Shown: one piece after another, positions 10,467 to 18,725 of the stretch
Layout: each line of letters begins with the position of its first letter
Numbering within the stretch: the first letter of the stretch is position 1
Source of the DNA: Mauremys mutica
Lineage: Eukaryota > Chordata > Testudines > Geoemydidae
Assembly (NCBI RefSeq): GCF_020497125.1
Contig: NC_059081.1
Location: forward strand, 15,533,105-15,597,104
Length of the DNA: 64,000 bases
Direction of reading: 5' to 3'
Notes under the pieces: model-generated
The model's input: only the letters and a program-made list of their open reading frames with translations
Told to the model about the DNA's origin: nothing
Databases searched by the model: none
Position numbers and translations under genes: made by a program

Positions 10467-11434
10467 TGTTTATACGTGTGTAGCACTTACCGCCTGATCC
10501 TTCCCCTGATTCCGAGTCCGGGTTCACAGCAGGGGAGGGTTGGTAGGGGATCTCTGTGAGGGTGATGAAGAGATCCTGGCTGTCAGGGAAAGCGGGAGTG
10601 TGTTCGCTGTCGCCTGCGCCGTCCTCAAAAGACCCTTCCTCATCTTCCCCATCGGCGAACATCGAGGAGGAACTGTCCCGGTACACTATTCCATCCTCGG
10701 AGTCTACCGTCACTGGTGGGGCAGTTGTGGCAGACCCACCTAGAATGGCATGCAGTGCCTCGTAGAAGCGGCATGTCTGGGGCTGTGCTCCGGAGCGTCC
10801 GTTTGCCGCTCTGACTTTTTGATACCCTTGTCTTAGGTCCTTGACTTTCACGCGGCACTGCATCGCATCCCGGCTGTATCCTTTCTCTTTCATGGCTTTC
10901 GAGACCTTCTCGAAGGTCTTTGCGTTCCGCTTGCTGGAGCGCAGCTCCGAGAGCACAGACTCCTCGCCCCACACAGCGATCAGATCCATGACTTCCCTGT
11001 CAGTCCATGCTGGGGACCTCTTTCTATTCTGGGATTGCCCGGACTCCTCTGCTGGAGAACTCTGCATCGTTGCAGGTGCTGCGGAGCTCGCCCCGATGTG
11101 CAACCAGAACGTCAGATTCAAAGTGCCCAGACAGGAAAATGAATTCAAATTTTCGCGGGTCATTTCCTGTGTGGCTGGGCAGAGAATCCAAGCTCGGACT
11201 GCTGTCCAGAGCGTCAACAGAGTGGTGCAGTGTGGGATAGCTCCCGGAGCTACTAAGTTCGATTAGCATCCACACCAAGCCTAATTCGAGCTAGCCGTGT
11301 CGAATTTAGCGTTACTCCACCTGCCGGGGTGGAGTACCAAATTCGAACTAAAGAGCCCTCTAGTTCGAATTAAATGGCTTCCTGGTGTGGACGGTTGAGC
11401 GGTTAGTTCGAATTAACGCTGATAAATTCGAATT

Positions 11435-11457
11435 AAAGTCCTAGTGTAGACCAGGCC
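11435..11457 (-). repeat. Right terminal inverted repeat of the Harbinger
   Basis: Read inward it begins GGCCTGGTCTACACTAGGAC. The last transposon base is C11457, followed by the TGA duplication. Confidence 0.85.
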
Positions 11458-11460
11458 TGA

Positions 11461-12240
11461 GTTTGCTAAAGTCTGCCCTCTTGAAAGTGTCTTTATTCTG
11501 CTGTTTTCCCTTCTACCATTCCTTACAATCATGAACCTCATCATTTCACAATCACTTTCACCCAAACTAGCTGCCTTTCACCTTCAGATTCTCAACTAGT
11601 TCCTCCCTGTTTGTCAGAATCGCCTCTTTCCTAGTTGTTTTCTCCACCTTCTATAATAAAAAGTTGTCTCCAAGGCATTCCAAGAATTTGTTGAATAATC
11701 CAAGCCCTGCTATCTTATTTTCCCAAAGATGTTGAAGCCCCCCATCTGCACCAAGTCCTGTGCTTTGGATGATTATGTTAGTTGTTTTTAAAAAGTCTCA
11801 TCCATGTCTCCCTGGGTAGGTGGTTTATAGGAGACACCCTACCATGACATCACCCTTGTTTTCTATCCCATATATCTTAACCAGGGACTTTCAGCAGGTC
11901 TGCCTCCCACTTCTATCCCAGCCTCAGTGCAAACATATACATGTTTTATATATAAGGAAACACCTCCTCCCTTTTCTCCCTGACTGTCCTTCCTGAGCAC
12001 TTCTATACCAATATTTCAGTTGTGAATTATCCCACCATATTTTTGTGACGCCAATTATATTTGTGATTGTTCACTAGTATTTTTAGTTCTGCCTGTTTAT
12101 TCCTCATACTCCTTGCACTAGTATGCAGACATCTAAGATGATTATTAGATTTCTGCTCTATATTCCTCCTTTGTCCATCCTGCAATTTCCCATTTCCCCA
12201 CAGATTCCTACCCTTCACCCAGATTTCTATGTTTTGGACT
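11461..12240 (-). pseudogene. CR1 ORF2 endonuclease part
   Basis: Minus strand: CLHTSARSMRNKQAELKIL (12155-12095) is the start of the CR1 apurinic-type endonuclease; a WWDNS box follows in another frame, then a PPTQGDMDE piece and a final RADFSKL next to the Harbinger end. Frameshifts and stops are frequent. Confidence 0.7.
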
Positions 12241-12388
12241 TATCTGTGAGCATTTGTCTTCTGCCCCATCAAATCTAGTTTAAAGCCCGTCTTAGCCAGT
12301 CTGTATCTGAAGATACTCTTCCCCATCCTTGAAAGGTGGACCCCATCTCTACTTGGAACAGGACCCCATGGTCAAGGAAGCCAAAGCC

Positions 12389-12643
12389 CTATTGGCAACA
12401 GTATTTGTGCAGCCATACATTCACCTCCAGAATATGTCTCTCTCTGCCGGGACCCCTACTCTTGACTGGAAGGATCAAAGAGAACACCACCTGTGCCCCC
12501 AACTCTTTCACCCTTACTCCAAGAGTCCTATAGTCACTTCTGATCTGCTCAGAGTCATATCTTTCAGTATCATTATTGCCCACTTGAGTGAGCAGCATGG
12601 GGCAATAGTCTGAGGGCCAGATGATCCTCAGCAATCCTTCCAC
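12389..12643 (-). pseudogene. CR1 ORF1 esterase-like fragment
   Basis: Minus-strand 84-codon frame with VGNNDTERYDSEQIRSDYRT, LGVRVKELGAQVVFSLILPV and HILEVNVWLHKYC. This is the central part of the SGNH-type esterase domain of CR1 ORF1: the GxND block becomes GNND, and the helix and strand order is as expected. The remaining ORF1 extends to about 13070 in broken frames. Confidence 0.65.
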
Positions 12644-13100
12644 AACATCTCAGCTATGGGCCCTGGCAGGCACCACATCTCCTGGGATGCCAGCTCAGGC
12701 CTTTGCCCCCTTTAGAAGGGAGTCACCAACCACCATTACCCATCGTTTTCTCTTGAGCCTGGTGGCCACAAGCCTCCCAGCCTTGGGTGTACTTAGTGGA
12801 TATCTCCATAATACAGGGAAAGCAGCACAGTCTAGCACTCCAGCATGCTCTGTTCAGCCACCTTTCCTCCCAAATGGTAGCCTCGTCCTCTTTTCTCCTT
12901 TCCCAGACAATCTGGCCACCTTCCTGTCTGAGAAGCAGCTCTAAGCTTCTGTGCCTGCTATCATTCAGCCCATTCTCTGCCTACTTTTTAGCTCTTTTCC
13001 ACTGGCCAGATAATCTGACTCTTTTACTTGCCCAGATAGCACCTCTACTTGTCCCTTGGTTATGAGCTATAGGAATTTTTCACAGCCTGTTTACACTTTC

Positions 13101-14085
13101 TTCCAGTTCCATAGTGTGTAAATTAAATCAACATAACCACAGGCTAAGGGAGACTAACAGGGCTGTTAGGGGTCTAACTTAAATTTGGTCCACCATATCT
13201 AAGCTTTCCAGTGTGATGATTCAATTAATGCTGAATTAACCTAAACCTCAAGTACTAAAATATGCAAATGAATTTGTAATATCCAATTACTGACTATATA
13301 CATATTGATTCATAAACTATACTAGATAATTATGCAAAAAATATACAAACGTAACTGAATGAAAATGAATCAGGAAAATATATAGCTTCATCAATGGTTT
13401 GCAAATTCCAAGGCTATGCAACTTAAAAAGCACATTCAGATACAAACCAAATGAATAACATTTCCAATACAGAATATTTTCAGACCAATATTTACCACTG
13501 ATATATGCTTCTCAGTTCACTTATTTTAAAGAACCTCTGTCTGATTGGGAGAAATCAATGAGATTTTTCTTTTCTCTGCAGCATATGTTGCCTTCTATCT
13601 GGGCTTCTATCCCTGTAATGTTTGCTATCCCAACAGAAAAAGGATTTCCTCTAAAAATATTTCTTGGATAAATTAGAATAAAGAAAACTTGCAGCAAAAT
13701 CAAACCATCCATGTGTAGGAATTTACATTGCCCAGGACTTGATTAATAGGCATATTAATATTATTTTTGCAAATCAGTTGTTAAATAAATAGCTTCAGTT
13801 CTCTCTGATTTATTGTGTGTATATGACAGTGAGAGATACATATACACTGATGTGGCTGAGTATAAACATTTCATGTTCAGTATTAGCACATTTTAAACCA
13901 AGTTTTCTGTATATACCAAGGGATCTGAAAATACACTAGGAGGCAACCACACATGACTGAAGCCAAGGGGGATTTTGACTGCGTGTATAATGGCAGGTCC
14001 CAACTTTGCATCAATTACGTCATCCTGTGTCTGCTTTGGATACTGAAATTCAAGTAGTCTGGGATGGTCTTCCAAGAAGAATGAT
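13101..14085. other. Intron, no gene seen
   Basis: AT-rich sequence between two CR1 elements. I looked for the next DPP10 exon on the minus strand here and below and did not find it by eye. Confidence 0.55.
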
Positions 14086-17000
14086 TGCTAGGCAGAGACA
14101 GGCTCCACCTCACGAAGAGAGGGAAGAGCATCTTTGCAAGCAGGCTGGCTAACCTAGTGAGGAGGGCTTTAAACTAGGTTCACCGGGGGAAGGAGACCAA
14201 AGCCCCGAGGTAAGTGGGGAAGTGGGATATCGGGAGAAAGCACAAGTAGGTGAGTGCAAGAGGAGAGGGCTCCAGCCCCATACTGGGACACCAGGACGAT
14301 CAGTGAGTTATCTTACATGCCTATACACAAATGCAAGAAGCCTGGGGAACAAGCAGGGAGAACTAGAAGTCCTGGAACAGTCAAGGAATTATGATGTAAT
14401 TGGAATAACAGAGACTTGGTGGGATAACTCACATGATTGGAGTACTGTCATGGATGGATATAAACTGTTCAGGAAGGATAGGCAGGGCAGAAAAGGTGGG
14501 GGAGTTGCGTTGTATGTAAGAGAGCAGTATGACTGCTCAGAGCTCCAGTATGAAACTGCAGAAAAACCTGAGAGTCTCTGGATTAAATTTAGAAGTATGA
14601 ACAACAAGGGTAATGTCGTGCTGGGAGTCTGCTACAGACCACCAGACCAGGGGGATGAAGTGGATGAGGCTTTCCTCCAGCAACTAACAGAAGTTGCTAG
14701 ATCACAGGCCCTGGTTCTCATGGGTGACTTTAATCACCCCGATATCTGCTGGGAGAGCAATACAGCAGTGCACAGACAATCCAGGAAGTTTCTGGAAAGT
14801 GTAGGGGACAATTTCCTGGTGCAAGTGCTGGAGGAACCAACTAGGGGAAAAGCTCTTCTTGACCTGCTGCTCACAAACAGGGAAGAAATAGTAGAGGAAG
14901 CAATAGTGGATGGGAACCTGGGAGGCAGTGACCATGAGATGGTCGAGTTCAGGATCCTGATACAAGGAAGAAAGGAGAGCAGTAGAACAGAGACCCTGGA
15001 CTTCAGAAAAGCAGACTTCGACTCCCTCAGGGAACTGATGGGCAAGATCCCCTGGGAGAATAACATGACAGGGAAAGGAGTCGAGGAAAGCTGGCTGTAT
15101 TTTAAAGAATCCTTATTGAGGTTGCAGGAACAAACCATCCCGATGTGTAGGAAGAAAAGTAAATATGGCAGGCGACAAGCTTGGCTTAACAATGAAATCC
15201 TTGCTCGTCTTAAACACAAAAAAACAGCTTACGAGAAGTGGAAGATTGGACAAATCACCAGGGAGGAGTATAAAAGTATTGCTCAGGCATGCAGGAGTGA
15301 AATTAGGAAGGCCAAATCACACTTGGAGTTGCAGCTAGCCGGAGATGTTAGGAGTAACAAGAAGGGTTTCTTCAGGTATGTTAGCAACAAGAAGAAAGTC
15401 AAGGAAAGTGTGGGCCCCTTGCTGAATGAGGGAGGGAACCTAGTGACAGAGGATGTGGAGAAAGCTAGTGTACTCAATGCTTTTTTTGCCTCTGTCTTCA
15501 CAGACAAGGTCAGCTCCCAGACAGCTGCACTCTGCAGCACAGTATGGGGAGGAGGTGACCAGCTCTCTGTGGAGAAAGAAGTAGTTCGGGACTATTTAGA
15601 AAAGCTGGACGAGCACAAGTCCATGGGGCCGGATGCACTGCATCCGAGGGTGCTAAAGGAGTTGGCCGATGAGATTGCAGAGCCATTGGCCATTATCTTT
15701 GAAAAATCATGGCGATCGGGGGAGGTCCCGGATGACTGGAAAAAGGCTAATGTAGTGCCCATCTTTAAAAAAGGGAAGAAGGAAGATCCAGGGAACTACA
15801 GGCCAGTCAGTCTCACCTGAGTCCCTGGAAAAATCATGGAACAGGTCCTAAAGGAATCAATTCTGAACCACTTAAAGGAGGGGAAAGTGATCAGGAACAG
15901 TCAGCATGGATTCACCAAGGGCAAGTCATGCCTGACTAACCTAATTGCCTTCTATGATGAGATAACTGGCTCTGTGGATGAGGGGAAAGCAGTGGATGTG
16001 CTATTTCTGGACTTTAGCAAAGCTTTTGATACAGTCTCCCACAGTATTCTTGCCAGCAAGTTAAAGAAGTATGGGCTGGATAAATGGACGGTAAGGTGGA
16101 TAGAAAACTGGCTAGATGGTCGGGCTCAATGGGTAGTGATCAATGGTTCCATGTCTAGTTGGCAGCCGGTATCAAGTGGAGTGCCCCAAGGGTTGGTGCT
16201 GGGGTCGGTTTTGTTCAATATCTTCATTAACGATCTAGAGGATGGTGTGGACTGCACCCTTGGCAAGTTTGCAGATGAGACTAAACTGGGAGGAGTGGTT
16301 GATACGCTGGAGGGTAGGGATAGGATACAGAGGGATCTAGACAAATTAGAGGATTGGGCCAAAAGAAATATGATGAGGTTCAACAAGGACAAGTGCAGAG
16401 TCCTGCATTTAGGACGGAAGAATCCCATGCACTGCTATAGACTAGGGACTGAATGGCTGGGCAGCAGTTCTGCAGAAAGGGACCTAGGGGTTACGGTGGA
16501 CGAAAAGCTGAATATGAGTCAACAGTGTGCCCTTGTTGCCAAGAAGGCTAATGGCATTTTGGGTTGTATAAGTAGGGGCATTTCCAGCAGATCGAGGGAT
16601 GTGATCATTCCCCTCTATTCAGCACTGGCGAGGCCTCATTTGGAGTACTGTGTCCAGTTTTGGGCCCCACACTACAAGAAGGATGTGGATAAATTGGAGA
16701 GAGTCCAGCAGAGGGCAACAAAAATGATTAGGGGGCTGGAGCACATGACTTATGAGGAGAGGCTGAGGGAACTGAGATTGTTTAGCCTGCAGAAGAGAAG
16801 AATGAGGGGGGATTTGATAGCTGCTTTCAACTACCTGAAAGGGGGTTCCAAAGAGGATGGATCTAGACTGTTCTCAGTGGTAGAAGATGACAGAACAAGG
16901 AGTAATGGTCTCAAGTTGCAGAGGGGGAGGTTTAGGTTGGACATTAGGAAAAACTTTTTCACTAGTAGGGTGGTGAAGCACTGGAATGGGTTACCTAGGG

Positions 17001-17152
17001 AGGTGGTGGAATCTCCTTCCTTAGAGGTTTTTAAGGTCAGGCTTGACAAAGCCATGGCTGGGATGATTTAGTTGGGTTTGGTCCTGCTTTGAGCAGGGGG
17101 TTGGACTAGATGACCTCCTGAGGTCCCTTCCAACCCTGAGATTCTATGATTA
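14086..17152 (+). mobile_element. CR1 LINE, 5'-truncated, nearly full ORF2 and complete 3' end
   Basis: About 3.07 kb. It lacks ORF1, starts in the segment between ORF1 and ORF2 (GGAGGGCTTTAAACTAGG), contains ORF2 (14222-17071) and ends with the CR1 3' UTR TTGGACTAGATGACCTCCTG and ATTCTATGATT. No clear target duplication, as usual for CR1. It is antisense to DPP10 and its 3' end lies about 147 bp from the exon 17299-17413, in the downstream intron. Confidence 0.9.
14222..17071 (+). pseudogene. CR1 ORF2 (endonuclease-reverse transcriptase) with one stop and a changed RT box
   Basis: One frame of about 950 codons interrupted only once, by TGA at 15818-15820; the same position reads TCA in the copy at 41773. 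Endonuclease domain (about residues 30-260): LTCLYTNARSLGNKQGEL, IGITETWWDNS, MGDFNHPDICWE and GGSDHEMVEF. Reverse transcriptase: [20 protein letters not shown], the [13 protein letters not shown] box, [26 protein letters not shown] and the catalytic box, which reads FADETKLGG where CR1 has FADD. The frame begins with GTG at 14222; its ATG appears lost. The C-terminus [12 protein letters not shown] is normal. With the stop and the Asp-to-Glu change the copy is not expected to work. Confidence 0.9.
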
Positions 17153-17298
17153 GTCAGAAGTAAAACGTGCAAAGACAAGAGTTGTTACACTTATAAGTCA
17201 TTTTCAAGATTACATTATGAATCAAAATATCTTCAGTAAGAGATTACATTTTATATTATATATATACAGAAAGAGAGAGAGAGAGAGAGAGAGATTAC
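17153..17298. other. DPP10 intron just after the exon
   Basis: On the minus strand this is the first 146 bases of the intron that follows the exon. It starts GTAATC and then holds a long CT tract (see next entry). Confidence 0.7.
17269..17294 (+). repeat. (AG)n microsatellite next to the DPP10 splice donor
   Basis: About 12 AG units. On the coding (minus) strand it is a CT tract starting at about the fifth base of the intron, preceded on the far side by (TA)n. Confidence 0.9.
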
Positions 17299-17413
17299 CT
17301 GGGGTTAAAAGAATGACAGACATAGTGATGAGTGAACATACAACTAGAATCACCAGCAGCGCAATTGCAATTCCCTTCCAATTCCTCTGCGGAGGGCTGT
17401 TACTTCCAAGCTC
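17299..17413 (-). CDS. DPP10: DPP10 exon encoding the transmembrane signal anchor
   Basis: A 115-nt exon on the minus strand between CTCTGTAG|GAGCTT and CCCCAG|GTAATC. It reads ELGSNSPPQ, then [20 protein letters not shown] and TMSVILLTP, ending in phase 1. This is the end of the short cytoplasmic tail and the single signal-anchor helix of DPP10; the paralogue DPP6 has the same helix but differs at the [10 protein letters not shown] end, which favours DPP10. DPP10 is a type II membrane protein of the S9B dipeptidyl-peptidase family that lacks the catalytic serine and acts as an auxiliary subunit of Kv4 potassium channels; this helix is the part that contacts the channel. The exon is intact. 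Acceptor has a T-rich tract. All other sequence in the window is intron of this gene or insertions in it. Confidence 0.93.
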
Positions 17414-18235
17414 CTACAGAGATTAAACAAAAAAAATGTTTCATAATTACATATAATCCCAGAATAATGTATTAATACAAGAAATGATTCTGCAGATTGT
17501 TATAATCACACTATATGTGAGCTGATTATCATCCTTCTCCTCTCTGTAGTTCATTTAATTATTCAAAAGTACGTAATTCCTAGATCTTTTTAAATAGAGA
17601 TGTCTTTTTAAAACAATTTTATTTCCCTAAGAGACAATCAAATTGACCTTATACAAGCTGTCCAAAATATGACTGGTGTTAATGTGTGCTGAACATAAAC
17701 TTCAGGACAATATCAACTGGCACTTTTACAAGATAATTACAGAAATAAAGAGTGGCAATTTACTGTAATTCTACCTAAAGTGGTATGGACCATAAAGGTT
17801 TAAATACACAAGCTTTTAATGTATAATGTTAAACTTCTTTTTTGTAATGAAAAACCACTTACAAAACTGCCAAAGGTTCAAAGTATTCCTTCTTAAACTG
17901 AACAGCATTTCTTCCTCTATACAGTAGTTCATCTGCAAATTGCTCTCCTATCACTCATAAAAATCAACAGTAGCTTGTAACAATATTAAATGAATGCTTC
18001 TGTTAACTACTGCTCCATGTAAGCATATATTCTCCTTTGGTTACATGTGTAGCTCCTGTTAACATTAGCCAAATGGGACTTTACGTTTGTCAACGGAAAT
18101 AATGCATAGCTTCTATTTTGTCTAGGATTTCATACTGCACCATCACTGTCTTGCAGAATAGAAAAATACATCAAGGTGATACATGGTTGGTATTGCTCTC
18201 TCCCTTCCCCACATGAAACAGCATTTTCTCCATCT
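17414..18235. other. DPP10 intron upstream of the exon, no gene seen
   Basis: AT-rich; includes the T-rich stretch before the splice acceptor (17414-17440). Nothing else recognised. Confidence 0.6.
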
Positions 18236-18725
18236 GCATCTGGCAAGACAAGTTCCAACTTTTTCTCTCTGATATTGACCTTAACACAATTATCTAGGCC
18301 TTTGTCACCTCAAGATTAGATTGCTATCATACATTCTATGAGGGATTACATTTTGGGAGCATTTAGAAGTTGAAGCAAGTGCAGAATGCTGTGATCTATT
18401 TACTGAGTTGCACCTTGGGAGCACATTAAACTGGTGCACCATAATATTCACTGCCTTTCAATAAACTCCTGAGTAGAACTTGAGGTGTCAGTTTTAAATT
18501 ATAAATGCCTTAAATGGTTTGGGGCCTGGACACCTGAGAGGCTGTCTTTCTCTGTGACATATGGTCATAGACGAGATCAGCAGAGCCACCTGAGATGGAG
18601 TATTCATGGAATAAATGAGAGGAAACTGGTGACATGGTGAGGGGTCCTTGGTTTTAGAATTTGCTCTCCCTGACCCACCAGTGCCCAGATTTGTTAAACT
18701 TCTGGCCATGTTGCTAAGCCATCTT
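18236..18725 (+). pseudogene. L2-like LINE fragment (end of reverse transcriptase)
   Basis: Broken plus-strand frames give RLDCYHTFYEGLHFG, KLKQVQNAVIYLLSC and ALNGLGPGHL, the order found in the C-terminal RT part of L2/CR1-group LINEs (SRLDYCN, L..VQNAAARLL, KALNGLAPSYL). Strongly decayed; an ancient copy. Confidence 0.55.

Larger units (their letters stand above)
9200..11067 (-). pseudogene. Myb/SANT-like DNA-binding gene of the Harbinger, two exons, frameshifted
   Basis: Exon 1 runs from ATG at 11067 to 10491 and encodes the N-terminus and a Myb/SANT-like domain (about residues 19-110: SPAWTDREVMDLIAVWGEES to FYEALHAILGG) and an acidic region. It ends GGCG|GTAAGT (donor at 10490). The acceptor is ACACAG|CTTCGG with exon 2 starting at 9635; both sides are phase 1 so the frame joins correctly. 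Exon 2 gives a basic, coiled region (RRRKKKTRDDMFQELMA, EREDRWRR). Near 9436-9445 a single-base frameshift occurs: the first frame stops at 9397 while the heptad-like sequence continues in the next frame (QTLLGLMREQTDTLRRLVDV) to 9200. A second shift near 9230 may lead into a frame ending at about 9121. In Harbinger elements this protein binds the ends and brings in the transposase; here the full-length form is not encoded. Confidence 0.8.
6686..11457. mobile_element. Complete Harbinger (PIF/Harbinger) DNA transposon, 4,772 bp
   Basis: Terminal inverted repeats GGCCTTGTCTACACTACAGG (left) and GGCCTGGTCTACACTAGGAC (right, read inward) are flanked by the 3-bp duplication TGA (6683-6685 and 11458-11460). 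Removing the element rejoins the old CR1. Inside are an intact transposase gene (+), a convergent two-exon Myb/SANT-like gene (-) and a third ORF (+). Many TTCGAATT-type subterminal motifs lie at about 6710-6795 and 11250-11440, possible binding sites for the Myb-like protein. Base composition is more GC-rich than the host intron. The 8279-9190 stretch between the genes shows no further ORF I trust. Confidence 0.9.
3595..13100 (-). mobile_element. Old CR1 LINE, split by a solo LTR and a Harbinger transposon
   Basis: Minus-strand CR1 pieces occur in the correct order from high to low coordinate: ORF1 esterase (12389-12643), ORF2 endonuclease (about 12218 to 11461), RT start (6685 to 5707), RT end and C-terminus (4666 to 3485), and a 3' end near 3595 with the ATTTCTATGATTTCTATG type repeat. 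The interruptions are exactly the LTR (4667-5693) and the Harbinger (6686-11457), each with a target duplication. Without them about 3.7 kb of CR1 remains. The many stops show it is the oldest layer here. The 5' boundary near 13100 is approximate. Confidence 0.8.

Noticed and set aside
14389..15540. Minus-strand ORFs within the CR1
   Set aside because: Shadows of the CR1 ORF2 frame.
1..17298. Next DPP10 exon downstream on the minus strand
   Set aside because: I looked by eye for the exon that should follow (starting with the extracellular stem) and found no match; it probably lies outside the window.
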